Shown here piece by piece: positions 25,080 to 33,008 of a DNA stretch of 64,000 bases. The translations under genes were made by a program, and so were the position numbers. Below the pieces are notes generated by a model. The model did no database searches and was not told the origin of the DNA. It saw only the letters and a list, made by a program, of their open reading frames with translations. Source of the stretch: CALMEC01 sp963777565 (GTDB lineage Bacteria; Actinomycetota; Thermoleophilia; Miltoncostaeales; Miltoncostaeaceae). Location of the stretch: NCBI GenBank assembly GCA_963777565.1, contig CAVZQZ010000010.1, positions 62,001 to 126,000 of the forward strand, given 5' to 3'. Numbering within the stretch: position 1 is the first letter of the stretch; every line of letters begins with the position of its first letter.

Positions 25080-25093
25080 ACCCCCATGGGTAT
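25078..25093. promoter_or_regulatory. CsoR/CstR-type operator on the trx promoter
   Basis: ATACCCCCATGGGTAT: perfect 6-bp arms ATACCC/GGGTAT around CCAT. A/T-flanked C and G tracts with this symmetry are the usual operator form of the CsoR/RcnR repressor family, and a member of that family is encoded as the fourth gene of the operon. It covers the end of the -10 box and the predicted transcript start, where binding would block RNA polymerase. Confidence 0.7.
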
Positions 25094-25130
25094 GAAGCAG
25101 GCGTCCACGACGGAGGTCGAGAGTGGCTGA
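25086..25130 (+). CDS. Leaderless short ORF overlapping trxB
   Basis: A 14-codon frame, MGMKQASTTEVESG, beginning 6 bases after the TAGGAT box, that is, at the predicted transcript start. It ends 8 bases inside trxB in another frame, and its codons cover the trxB ribosome site (GGAGGT, 25112-25117), so translating ribosomes could gate trxB initiation. Whether it is translated is unknown. Confidence 0.4.
   Translation: MGMKQASTTEVESG
25112..25117 (+). promoter_or_regulatory. Ribosome binding site of trxB
   Basis: GGAGGT, 5 bases before GTG 25123; decides the trxB start. Confidence 0.6.
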
Positions 25131-26067
25131 GCCACGCAAGGTCATCATCATCGGAAGCGGGCCGGCCGGTCTCACCGCCGCGATCTACGCGGCACGGGCG
25201 AACCTGGAGCCCCTCATGTTCGAGGGCTACGGCGCGGGGGGACAGCTCATGCTCACGACCGACGTCGAGAACTACCCGGGGTTCCCCCTCGGCGTGCAGG
25301 GCCCCGAGCTGATGACGGCGCTGCGTGACCAGGCCGAGCGCTTCGGCACAGAGATCGTCACCGCCGACGTGACGAGGGTCGACTTCTCGGAGCGGCCGTT
25401 CGGCGTGTGGATCGGCGACGAGGAGCACCGCGCAGAGGCGGTCATCGTCGCTACGGGCGCGTCGGCCCGCTGGCTCGGCCTCGAGAGCGAAGAGCGGCTC
25501 CGCGGCCACGGGGTGTCGTCATGCGCCACCTGCGACGGATTCTTCTTCAAGGACCAGTCAATGGTGGTGGTGGGTGGCGGTGACTCGGCGGCGGAGGAGG
25601 CCCTGTACCTCTCGCGCATCGGATCGCACGTGACGCTGATCCACCGTCGCGACGCATTGCGCGCGTCGAAGATCATGTCCGACCGGGTGCTCGCGAGCGA
25701 CAAGATCAGCGTCCGCTGGAACGCGGAGGTCGCCGAGGTCGTCGGCGACGGCAGGGTCTCGGCGGTGCGGGTGCGCGACGTGGTGACCGGCGAGACGGAG
25801 GACATCCCGGCGTCGGCGATGTTCGTGGCGATCGGCCACACTCCCAACACCGAGCTCTTTGCCGGCCAGCTCGCCCTCGACGAGAACGGCTACGTCCTCG
25901 CTGACGGCACGCGCACGAGCGTCGAGGGCGTCTTCGTGGCGGGCGACGTGCAGGACCACGTGTACCGCCAGGCGATCACCGCCGCCGGCAGCGGGTGTAT
26001 GGCCGCCATCGACGCGGAGCGCTGGCTCGAGGCGCACGCCCACCAGCCCGCCGGCGCCCACGCATAG
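25123..26067 (+). CDS. trxB: Thioredoxin reductase
   Basis: A 314-aa low-molecular-weight NADPH-dependent flavoprotein. FAD site GSGPAG (11-16), redox pair CATC (C134, C137), NADPH site GGGDSAAEE (151-159) and the late FAD motif FVAGDVQDHVYRQAITAAGSGCMAA are all present. It reduces thioredoxin, encoded 46 bases downstream. First structural gene of trxB-trxA-zinc ribbon-CstR-like. Confidence 0.95.
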   Translation: MAEPRKVIIIGSGPAGLTAAIYAARANLEPLMFEGYGAGGQLMLTTDVENYPGFPLGVQGPELMTALRDQAERFGTEIVTADVTRVDFSERPFGVWIGDEEHRAEAVIVATGASARWLGLESEERLRGHGVSSCATCDGFFFKDQSMVVVGGGDSAAEEALYLSRIGSHVTLIHRRDALRASKIMSDRVLASDKISVRWNAEVAEVVGDGRVSAVRVRDVVTGETEDIPASAMFVAIGHTPNTELFAGQLALDENGYVLADGTRTSVEGVFVAGDVQDHVYRQAITAAGSGCMAAIDAERWLEAHAHQPAGAHA

Positions 26068-26112
26068 CGAGCACTTCAACAGTCCAGACAACCAGGGAAC
26101 GAAGGGAACCAG

Positions 26113-26433
26113 ATGGCAGCCAACGTGGTCGAGATCACGACCGACAACTTCCAGGGAACCGTCCTCGAGAACGAGAAGCCGGTGCTGATCGACTTCTGGG
26201 CGGAGTGGTGCGGCCCATGCCGCATGATCGCCCCGGTCATCGAGGAGATCGCCTCCGCGCACGACGAGATCGTCGTCGGCAAGGTCGACATCGACGCGCA
26301 CCCGGCGCTCGCGCAGCGCTACGGGATCATGGGCATTCCGTTCGTCGGCCTCTTCGAGAACGGCGTCCTGGCCAAGCAGGCAGTCGGCGCGATGCCGCGG
26401 GCGATGCTCGAGCAGAAGCTCGGGCTGGCGTAA
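26113..26433 (+). CDS. trxA: Thioredoxin
   Basis: A 106-aa thioredoxin with the WCGPC active site (residues 33-37) and the cis-Pro loop (GIPFVGLFENG). Reduced by TrxB. GAAGGGAA lies a few bases before the ATG. Cytoplasmic disulfide reductant, likely electron donor to the peroxiredoxin at 17764 and other clients. Confidence 0.95.
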   Translation: MAANVVEITTDNFQGTVLENEKPVLIDFWAEWCGPCRMIAPVIEEIASAHDEIVVGKVDIDAHPALAQRYGIMGIPFVGLFENGVLAKQAVGAMPRAMLEQKLGLA

Positions 26434-26445
26434 GGACCGCGCGCG

Positions 26446-26661
26446 ATGCCGACCTACGACCTCGTCTGCGACGGCTGCGAACACCAGTTCGAGGCGTTCC
26501 GTCAGGGGTTCCTGCGCGACGAGGATCGCGCCTGCCCGCAGTGCGGCGCGGGCGACGCGCGCCAGCTGTTCACCGGGTTCGTCACCGCCCGTCCCGCCCG
26601 CGCGGCCGCGGAGAGCGGCGGAGGTGGCTGTTGCGGCGGCGGGTGCGGGTGCGGCCACTGA
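26446..26661 (+). CDS. FmdB-type zinc ribbon protein with Cys-rich tail
   Basis: A 71-aa protein of the FmdB/CxxC_CxxC_SSSS family: MPTYDLVCDGCEHQFE with C8/C11 and C30/C33 forming a zinc ribbon. The C-terminus is a Gly/Cys tail (C62, C63, C67, C69, H71), a further possible metal or persulfide site. Function of the family is poorly defined. It follows trxA by 12 bases and overlaps the repressor gene by TGATG. Confidence 0.75.
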   Translation: MPTYDLVCDGCEHQFEAFRQGFLRDEDRACPQCGAGDARQLFTGFVTARPARAAAESGGGGCCGGGCGCGH

Positions 26662-26939
26662 TGGCAACCCAGGCAGCACCGACCCGGGAGCAGCTCGTGG
26701 CGCGCCTGCGCCGCGCGGAGGGTCAGCTGCGCGGCGTCCAACGAATGCTGGAGGGCGACGCGGAGTGCCGGGAGGTCCTCACGCAGCTGGCCGCGGTCAA
26801 GGCCGCCGTCGACCAGGTGGGCCTCCTGCTCATCACCGAGCGACTCCGCTCATGCGTCGCAGCGGGAGAGCAGGGATGCGCCGATGACTTCGACCAGGCG
26901 GTCGCGACCTTCCTCCGCCACGCCACGCTGTCGCACTAG
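26661..26939 (+). CDS. CsoR-family repressor, CstR-like
   Basis: A 92-aa all-helical regulator of the CsoR/RcnR/FrmR family (LRRAEGQLRGVQRMLE, AAVKAAVDQVG). In numbering identical to mycobacterial CsoR it keeps Cys36 and Cys65 but has Arg61 where CsoR has the copper ligand His61; the LLITERLRSCV segment resembles the persulfide sensor CstR. It is therefore predicted to sense sulfane sulfur or another thiol oxidant rather than Cu(I). Extra Cys73 and His87/His92 leave other metals possible. The operon promoter carries a matching inverted repeat, so it probably represses itself and the thioredoxin genes. Confidence 0.82.
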   Translation: MATQAAPTREQLVARLRRAEGQLRGVQRMLEGDAECREVLTQLAAVKAAVDQVGLLLITERLRSCVAAGEQGCADDFDQAVATFLRHATLSH

Positions 26940-26955
26940 GAGCCGCCGCCGACGT

Positions 26956-27636
26956 TCACAGCACCTCGCGCAGCGCCGTGAGCGTCTCGATTCGCACGCA
27001 CGGCACGTCCGGCACCTTCGCCTCGCGGTCGAGGAGCACGGCGCGCACACCCGCGTTGGCCGCCCCGACGCAGTCGCGCACGGGGTCGTCTCCGACGTGG
27101 AGGGCGTCCTCCGGCGCCACACCGAGCCGATCCAGCGCGCCGCAGAACACGGCCGCGTCGGGCTTGCGAGCACCGGCGACCGCACTCACACTGATCGCGG
27201 CGAACCGGGGCCCGAGGCCGACCTCGTCGAGAACCGCGGGGAGCGACGCGTCCCAGTTGCTGACGACGGCCAGCGCGCAACCGGCCGAGGCGAGCGCGTC
27301 GAGCGCGGGCCCGACGTCGTTGAAGACGCGATAGCGCAGTCCCGCCGCGAGCGCGGCCTCGGCCACCTCCACCGGCGGCTGCGCGGGCAGCGCGGTGGCG
27401 AACACCCCGGCGCACGCACGCCGCAGCAGACGGAGACTCTGGACGTCGCGTCCCCGGTCATGGTACGTCCGGTAGAAGCGGACCTCGGTCGCGAAGGCCG
27501 CTGCCACCTCCGGCTCCGACCACGCGTATCCCATCCCGGCGAGCGCCGATCGCAGTCGCCCGACCGGATCGTCCAGCGTGATCAGCGTGCCGTATGCGTC
27601 GAACAGGATCGCGTGGGGGGGGCGGCGGTCGCTCAC
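26956..27636 (-). CDS. HAD-superfamily hydrolase (subfamily IA)
   Basis: A 226-aa HAD hydrolase with an alpha-helical cap. Motifs: ILFDAYGTLI (nucleophile Asp), VVSNWD (motif II), AGARKPD (motif III lysine) and HVGDDPVRDCVGA (motif IV). It resembles REG-2-like and haloacid-dehalogenase-like phosphatases; substrate not predictable. GTG 27636 puts the start next to the nucleophile strand. It ends 16 bases from the end of the CstR-like gene on the other strand. Confidence 0.8.
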   Translation of the reverse strand: MSDRRPPHAILFDAYGTLITLDDPVGRLRSALAGMGYAWSEPEVAAAFATEVRFYRTYHDRGRDVQSLRLLRRACAGVFATALPAQPPVEVAEAALAAGLRYRVFNDVGPALDALASAGCALAVVSNWDASLPAVLDEVGLGPRFAAISVSAVAGARKPDAAVFCGALDRLGVAPEDALHVGDDPVRDCVGAANAGVRAVLLDREAKVPDVPCVRIETLTALREVL

Positions 27637-27732
27637 GGCGGCGATCCTCGCATGCCGGGACCTCGTTCGACCCGTTCCCGGGGAGGGCGCGGACCCGCAC
27701 CGCATGCGAGCCGGGAATATCGCGCCCGGCGC

Positions 27733-27738
27733 TATACT
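27733..27738 (+). promoter_or_regulatory. -10 box of the PBP operon
   Basis: TATACT, one mismatch from TATAAT and among the best -10 boxes in the window. Predicted start near 27745, leader of about 29 bases with GGGAGGG at 27762-27768. Confidence 0.6.
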
Positions 27739-27761
27739 CCCGCCTGTTTGCTGGCATTTCC

Positions 27762-27768
27762 GGGAGGG
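27762..27768 (+). promoter_or_regulatory. Ribosome binding site of the secreted protein gene
   Basis: GGGAGGG, 5 bases before GTG 27774. Confidence 0.55.
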
Positions 27769-27773
27769 TCAGG

Positions 27774-28235
27774 GTGCGCATCACGCGTCGCCGAGCGGTC
27801 GGCGCCATCGCTGCCGTGGGCGCGCTTGCGCTGCTGTGGACACCCTCGATCGTCGCACGCAGCTACACGACCTCCGCTCAGCCGATCAACTTCGTCGCGC
27901 GGCCGGACAAGGGATGGCGATTCCTCTATGACACCGTGCGGCTCTCGCGACACGCAAAGCTGGGCTCCGACGGTCCCGCGTTCGAGACGGCGCGACGCAT
28001 CTGGCCCCGCGCCGAGGCGGTCGAGCTCGTCTACCTGGATCGTCCGGTGACCATCCCGGTCCCACCCGGCGGCCTGGCTCAGCGGCGGCCGCGCCCGGTG
28101 CGCCCGCGCACGCGCCTGAGCTGGTTCGTGTACGGCCGCATCGGGAACCGTCCCCGACAGGTCGTGGGGCTGCTCGATTTCCGTAGCGGCCGCGTGGTCT
28201 GGGACCTCCGGCGCGTGGCGGCGGGGCCACGATGA
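27774..28235 (+). CDS. Exported protein of unknown function upstream of PBP
   Basis: A 153-aa protein with a basic N-terminus (MRITRRRAVG) and one hydrophobic segment (about 8-27), a signal peptide or anchor. The rest has Arg- and Pro-rich loops (PVRPRTRLSWFVYGRIG) and no recognised domain. Its stop overlaps the start of the penicillin-binding protein gene (ATGA), suggesting a cell-wall role as partner or regulator. Confidence 0.65.
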   Translation: MRITRRRAVGAIAAVGALALLWTPSIVARSYTTSAQPINFVARPDKGWRFLYDTVRLSRHAKLGSDGPAFETARRIWPRAEAVELVYLDRPVTIPVPPGGLAQRRPRPVRPRTRLSWFVYGRIGNRPRQVVGLLDFRSGRVVWDLRRVAAGPR

Positions 28236-30376
28236 GCATGCGCGCCCGCAACCGCCGCAAGAAGCGCCACGACGTGCGGCGGGTCCTCCTGGCGTGCTTC
28301 GGCGGCCTGATCGGCGCCGCAACGCTCGTCGGCGCCCACTCGTTCACGCTCGTGCGTGACGAGCTCCGCGCCGACAAGTGCGACGCCATCAAGCTCGGCC
28401 TCAACACGAAGATCTACGACCGAGACCAGCATCTGCTCGCCACGATCGCCGCCGAGAACAACCGGGACGCCATCCCGCTCAGCCAGATGCCGCAGCATCT
28501 CCTCGACGCGACGGTGGCGATCGAGGACAAGAAGTTCTACAAGCACCACGGCATCGACTACGACCGCATCATCGGCGCCGCGATCCGTGACCTCGGCAGC
28601 GACAGCGCCCGCCAGGGCGGCTCGACCTTGACGATGCAGCTGATGAAGAACCTCTGCCACCCGAACCAGTCGCGGAGCCTGTCCATCAAGCTCACCGAGG
28701 CGTACCTCGCCAAGGATTTCGAGAAGCGCTACTCGAAGCAGGTCATCCTCCAGCGGTACCTCAACAGTGTCTTCTACGGCAACAACGCGCTCGGGGTCCA
28801 AGCGGCGTCGCTCACGTACTTCAACCACCCGGCCGCCAAGCTCACGCTCGCACAAGCGGCGCTCCTGGCCGGGCTCCCGCAGGCGCCATCGGCGTACAAC
28901 CCGTTCCGCAACCCGAAGGACGCCACCGAACGGCGCAATCTCGTGCTGAGCGAGATGGCGAAGGACGGCTACATCACCGAGGCGGAGGCGGACACGGCGA
29001 GGGCCGCGCCCCTCGGGCTCAACCGGGGCAACGCCTTCCAGGTGAAGCGCGAGGGCTACTACGTCGACTACGCCACGGAGCGGCTCAAGCAGAGCCTCGG
29101 CTCCAGCAACGTCAAAGATGGCGGCTACCGGGTCTACACGGCAATCGACCCGAAGCTCCAGCAGACCGCCCGCTCGGTGATGCGACGCTTCCTCTCGCGG
29201 CGCTGGCCCTCTGACAGCCCGTCGGCCGCGCTCGTGATGATCGAGGCGAAGACGGGCCGGATACTCACGATGGCCTCGAGCGACGTCTACACCGCCAAGA
29301 GCCAGTTCAACCTGGCCGGGCCGACCGCGCTTCGGAACGCCGGATCGACGTTCAAGGTGTTCGTGCTGACCGCCGCCATCGACCATGGGGTGAGCCCCTC
29401 GACGCGGTACTTCAGCAAGTCGCCGATCCCGATCAACGGCAGCAAGTGCGCGGAGCCCGTGGGCTCTGCCACCTTCCGGACGTTTAGCGGCGGCGGCCGG
29501 GGGATGATGTCGCTGCCCGCGGCGACGACGGCCTCCGACAACAGCGTGTACATCCAGCTGACGTGCGACCTCGGCCCCGAGCTCGTCTACCAGGAAGCGA
29601 AGAAGATGGGGGTTACGTCGATGGTCCCCTCCGGGCCGACGGCGGATCGCAACAACCTGTCGCTCGGCCTCGGCGGCCTGACCAACGGCGTGAGCGTTCT
29701 GGACATGGCCCGCGCCTACGCGCCGCTCGCGAACGGCGGGTACCGCGTCGACCTCATGCCGGCGACGAAGCTGGTGCGGCGGGACGGCAAGAGCACGGTG
29801 TTCAAGCCGAAGCGCACGAAGATCTTCTCCGACGGCGTCGCCGCGGAGGTCACGAAGATCCTCCGCCAGAACGTGTTGGGCGGCACCGGCACCGCGGCGA
29901 ACCTCCGCAACGTCCCCGTCGCCGGCAAGACCGGTACCACGAACGGGTTCTACGACGCATGGTTCGTCGGCTATACGCCCAAGTACGTGACGGCGGTGTG
30001 GATCGGCTACCCGGCCGCCGCGCGCTACACCGGCGAGACGGGGGGCAACTCGGCCGCGCGGATCTGGCACGACTTCATGGCGGTCGCGACCGCAGGCGAG
30101 TCCGGGGAGGCGTTCCTCACGCCAAAAGAGCCGGCCGTGTTCAAGTCGTTCTCGGCGTACTACACGAACCAGGCAGCGGCTCTCGCAGCGGCCGAGACGA
30201 AGAAGAAGGCCGACGAAGCAGCGAAGAAGAAGGCCGAAGAAGCGGCGAAGAAGAAGAAGGCGCAGGCACCGGCCGCGGGCGACCCCGGAGCGCCGACAAC
30301 GCCCAACCCCGGTGACGGCGGCGTCGCCCCGGCGGCACCGCCGGCGGATCCCACCGTGCCGCCAACCACCCCGTAG
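28232..30376 (+). CDS. Class A penicillin-binding protein (bifunctional)
   Basis: A 714-aa membrane-anchored enzyme building peptidoglycan. After one N-terminal helix (18-38) comes the GT51 transglycosylase domain (catalytic E98 in VAIEDKKFYKHHGID, GGSTLTMQL) and then the transpeptidase domain with S372-T-F-K375, S435-D-N437 and K566-T-G. All catalytic residues are present. The C-terminal tail is first Ala/Lys rich (repeated KKKAEEAAKKK, probable coiled coil), then Pro-rich, both disordered outside the cell. Coupled to the small exported protein by ATGA. Confidence 0.93.
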   Translation: MSMRARNRRKKRHDVRRVLLACFGGLIGAATLVGAHSFTLVRDELRADKCDAIKLGLNTKIYDRDQHLLATIAAENNRDAIPLSQMPQHLLDATVAIEDKKFYKHHGIDYDRIIGAAIRDLGSDSARQGGSTLTMQLMKNLCHPNQSRSLSIKLTEAYLAKDFEKRYSKQVILQRYLNSVFYGNNALGVQAASLTYFNHPAAKLTLAQAALLAGLPQAPSAYNPFRNPKDATERRNLVLSEMAKDGYITEAEADTARAAPLGLNRGNAFQVKREGYYVDYATERLKQSLGSSNVKDGGYRVYTAIDPKLQQTARSVMRRFLSRRWPSDSPSAALVMIEAKTGRILTMASSDVYTAKSQFNLAGPTALRNAGSTFKVFVLTAAIDHGVSPSTRYFSKSPIPINGSKCAEPVGSATFRTFSGGGRGMMSLPAATTASDNSVYIQLTCDLGPELVYQEAKKMGVTSMVPSGPTADRNNLSLGLGGLTNGVSVLDMARAYAPLANGGYRVDLMPATKLVRRDGKSTVFKPKRTKIFSDGVAAEVTKILRQNVLGGTGTAANLRNVPVAGKTGTTNGFYDAWFVGYTPKYVTAVWIGYPAAARYTGETGGNSAARIWHDFMAVATAGESGEAFLTPKEPAVFKSFSAYYTNQAAALAAAETKKKADEAAKKKAEEAAKKKKAQAPAAGDPGAPTTPNPGDGGVAPAAPPADPTVPPTTP

Positions 30377-30381
30377 CGCCC

Positions 30382-32097
30382 ATGAACCGGCTCGCGCGAT
30401 ACGGGGAGCGCGTCGCCCGGCCCCTGGGCGCCGCGCTTGTCGCCGGCACCATCGCCTTCATCTTCGTCGTGTTCCTGCCGAAGGGCGAGGACGCGGCCGC
30501 GCACCTGTACCAGACCCAGGTGTGGCGGGATCAAGGCTGGCAGTTCTGGGACAACTTCTGGTACGCGGGTCGCTACAGCCAAATCAACTACAGCCTGGCC
30601 TACTACCCGCTCGCGGGCATTGCCGGCACGGCGGCGGTCGTGACGGCGTCGGTGGCGGTCGCCGCCGGGGCGTTCAGCCGCATCGTGCACCGTCGCTGGC
30701 CGGCCGTCGCCCTCTGGCCGTCGGTCGCGTTCGCCCTCCTGTCGCCCCTGCCGGTGCTGACCGGCACCTACCCATTCCTGCTGGGCCTCGCGCTCGGGCT
30801 CTGCGCCCTGGCCGCGCTCCAGGAGGGGCGTCGCAAGCTGGCAGTTGCCCTGGCCGTACTCACCGCGGTCGCGCACCTTCTCGCGCTGCTCCTGCTCGTG
30901 ACGGCCCTCATCGGCGTGACCCTGGCGATCCCGCGCTGGTGGCAGCGCCGCACCATCCGGACGATGGCGCTCGCGTTCGCGCTAATCGTGGGCGGCGCCG
31001 CGCTCCTGTGGCGGGCGTTCAGCACGCCGGGTGGGCAGTACCCATTCGAGGTCATGGATTTCGTCGTGGTGCTCGCCTTCTGCACCGCCGGCGCGCTCCT
31101 CGCGCGCGGACGGCCCGACCTGCGGGTATTGCTGGGGGTGTTCGGCGTCTACGCGGCGCTTGCGGCGACCGCCTTCGTCGTGTCGTCGCCCCTGGGCGCC
31201 AATGTGGGCCGGCTGCTCTTGTTCATGGGGGCGCCGCTCCTGCTGGTCCCGCTCGCGGCGCGCGGGTTCAGACCCCGGGGGATCGCCGTGGCGCTCCTCG
31301 GCGGCGCGCTGCTCTGGCAGACGTTCCCGGCGGTCGCGGGGCTCCGCACCGCGACCGAGGTGCGTTCGTCGAATGAGGAGTTCTGGTACCCGGTCGAGGC
31401 GTTCCTGGCGAAGCACGGCGATCCGAACCACCGGGTCGAGGTCGTCGCGACCGACCACCACTGGGAGGCATTCTACCTCGCCCGCCGCGGCGTGCCGCTG
31501 ACACGCGGCTGGTACCGGCAGGACGACTTTCCGGCCAACCAGGACCTCTACGGCGGGCTGACGGCGCGCAAGTACTACACCTGGCTCCGCCGGCTCGGCG
31601 TGCGGTACGTGTTCCTCCCCGACGACCGCCTCGACTACAGCGCCGAGGAAGAGGCATCCCTCCTGCGTGTGTCGCAGGTATTGCCGGAGGTCGCGCGCAT
31701 CGGGGAGTGGACCGTCTACGAGGTGCCGAACGCCACGCCGATCGCGACCCCCGCGCGCGACATCCAGGTGCGGGAGATCTCCTCCGAGGAGATCACCTTG
31801 GAGGCGTCACGCGCCGGGAGCTACCGCCTGCGTATCCGCTACACGCCGTACTGGCAAGTGGTGCGCGGCGAGGCCTGCGTCGCGCCGCGAGAGCCGTGGG
31901 CGACCGAGCTGCGAGTCAAGACGCCGGGGATCGTGACCCTGCGGTTCGCGGTCGGCGTGGGGAAGGTCGTCGAGACGGTCCTGGGCCGGGACGCGAAGTG
32001 CGCCGACGACACGGCGGCCACCGCTACGGCGGCCCCTGCCGCGGCGCCCATGACGGCCCCCCGAGGCTCCAGTCGAGGTGGGGGTGGAAGTCGTTGA
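30382..32097 (+). CDS. Large polytopic membrane protein, GT-C-like
   Basis: A 571-aa protein with about ten or eleven helices in the first 330 residues, then an extracytoplasmic C-terminal domain of about 200 residues. The first loop, LPKGEDAAAHLYQTQVWRDQG, carries acidic residues as in polyprenol-dependent GT-C glycosyltransferases, and the soluble part (NEEFWYPVEAFLAKHGD; DHHWEAFYLARRGVPLTRGWYRQ) recalls putative membrane glycosyltransferases, but no family is certain. The last 74 bases overlap the opposing YdjM-like gene. It starts 5 bases after the PBP stop. Confidence 0.65.
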   Translation: MNRLARYGERVARPLGAALVAGTIAFIFVVFLPKGEDAAAHLYQTQVWRDQGWQFWDNFWYAGRYSQINYSLAYYPLAGIAGTAAVVTASVAVAAGAFSRIVHRRWPAVALWPSVAFALLSPLPVLTGTYPFLLGLALGLCALAALQEGRRKLAVALAVLTAVAHLLALLLLVTALIGVTLAIPRWWQRRTIRTMALAFALIVGGAALLWRAFSTPGGQYPFEVMDFVVVLAFCTAGALLARGRPDLRVLLGVFGVYAALAATAFVVSSPLGANVGRLLLFMGAPLLLVPLAARGFRPRGIAVALLGGALLWQTFPAVAGLRTATEVRSSNEEFWYPVEAFLAKHGDPNHRVEVVATDHHWEAFYLARRGVPLTRGWYRQDDFPANQDLYGGLTARKYYTWLRRLGVRYVFLPDDRLDYSAEEEASLLRVSQVLPEVARIGEWTVYEVPNATPIATPARDIQVREISSEEITLEASRAGSYRLRIRYTPYWQVVRGEACVAPREPWATELRVKTPGIVTLRFAVGVGKVVETVLGRDAKCADDTAATATAAPAAAPMTAPRGSSRGGGGSR

Positions 32098-32755
32098 CGA
32101 AGAGGGCCCAGAGCATCCAGGCGATGATCGACACGAAGCCGAAGAACGCGCTGGTGCGGTAGATCGTCAACGAGACGTTGCGTCCGACCTTGCGCCCCAG
32201 CCAGGGCCACAGCGGGTCGTTCGGGACGATCTCGCGCTCCCAGAAGGCGGTCGTGAGCACACGCCAACGCAGGAGCAGCCATCCCGCCCAGAACAGGTCC
32301 CACGCGCCGCCGAGCGACGTGTAGTAGGCGATCGCGTCCTTGCGCCGGCCGGCCTCACCCACGTACTGCCACACGCCGAGATGCGCGTGCCAGTCCGTCA
32401 ACGGCCAGAAGAGCATGACCCCGACGGAGTCGAGGATGTCGGACAGGACGTGCGCGATCGCGCCGATGAGGAACGAGACGGCCCACATGCGCTGCTTCGA
32501 CAGGGCCATGATGACCCCGGCGCCCACGAACGCGAAGAGCAGGGTGTGGGTGAACCCGACGCCCGGGAAGCCGCGGTGGAGCTGCACCGGGTCGTCGACG
32601 AGCTTGGCGTTGCCCGCGAAGTCCAGCCCGTAGACCGCCCACTTCGTGAACAGGTCGGGCGAGTACGACCCGAGAAGGCAAAAGGGGAGGCTGATCGCTG
32701 CGCCGAGCTTGGCGCGGATGAGGTACGGCTCGAGGTCGTGCGCCGCCCAGCTCAA
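32024..32755 (-). CDS. YdjM/LexA-regulated-type membrane-bound metal-dependent hydrolase
   Basis: A 243-aa polytopic protein of the membrane-bound metal-dependent hydrolase type. Histidine/aspartate motifs sit at helix ends: LLGSYSPDLFTKW, FRGF-like HRGFPGVGFTHTLLF, GAIAHVLSDILDSVG and FWPLTDWHAHLG. TTG 32755 overlaps the stop of the small membrane gene upstream (TTGA), matching the overlaps seen elsewhere. The last 74 bases overlap the 3' end of the opposing large membrane protein gene; either end could be shorter than drawn only if a stop were missed, and none is seen. Confidence 0.75.
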   Translation of the reverse strand: MSWAAHDLEPYLIRAKLGAAISLPFCLLGSYSPDLFTKWAVYGLDFAGNAKLVDDPVQLHRGFPGVGFTHTLLFAFVGAGVIMALSKQRMWAVSFLIGAIAHVLSDILDSVGVMLFWPLTDWHAHLGVWQYVGEAGRRKDAIAYYTSLGGAWDLFWAGWLLLRWRVLTTAFWEREIVPNDPLWPWLGRKVGRNVSLTIYRTSAFFGFVSIIAWMLWALFVNDFHPHLDWSLGGPSWAPRQGPP

Positions 32756-32958
32756 CGGAGACGGCGGAGCACTTTCGGCTGCAGTACCGTCACCAAGAAG
32801 ACGTAGAGCGCCGCCTCCTGGAACCCGAGCAGGAACGTCGGAGGCGACATGACGCCCAGCCCGACGTAGATCGCGCCCGCGACGAGCCAGTAGACGACGC
32901 TCGCGACGTCGCGACGTCGCGGGGCGTTGGCCTCGTTGGGGGGGGTCGCGTCCGGCAT
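32752..32958 (-). CDS. Small membrane protein
   Basis: A 68-aa protein with a hydrophilic, proline-containing N-terminus and two hydrophobic segments (about 22-39 and 43-58), ending in a basic tail KVLRRLR. Function unknown. A TACAGT box lies 7 bases before the ATG, so the transcript is probably leaderless. Coupled to the YdjM-like gene. Confidence 0.6.
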   Translation of the reverse strand: MPDATPPNEANAPRRRDVASVVYWLVAGAIYVGLGVMSPPTFLLGFQEAALYVFLVTVLQPKVLRRLR

Positions 32959-32965
32959 CGGCGGG

Positions 32966-32971
32966 ACTGTA
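32966..32971 (-). promoter_or_regulatory. -10 box of the small membrane/YdjM-like pair
   Basis: TACAGT on the minus strand, 7 bases before ATG 32958. Confidence 0.5.
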
Positions 32972-32993
32972 GCGATCCGGCGACGATGCGGAG

Positions 32994-32999
32994 TACCGT
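32994..32999 (+). promoter_or_regulatory. -10 box of the EEP-family gene
   Basis: TACCGT, 9 bases before ATG 33009; divergent from the box at 32966-32971, only 22 bases away. Confidence 0.5.
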
Positions 33000-33008
33000 G
33001 CACCCGCG

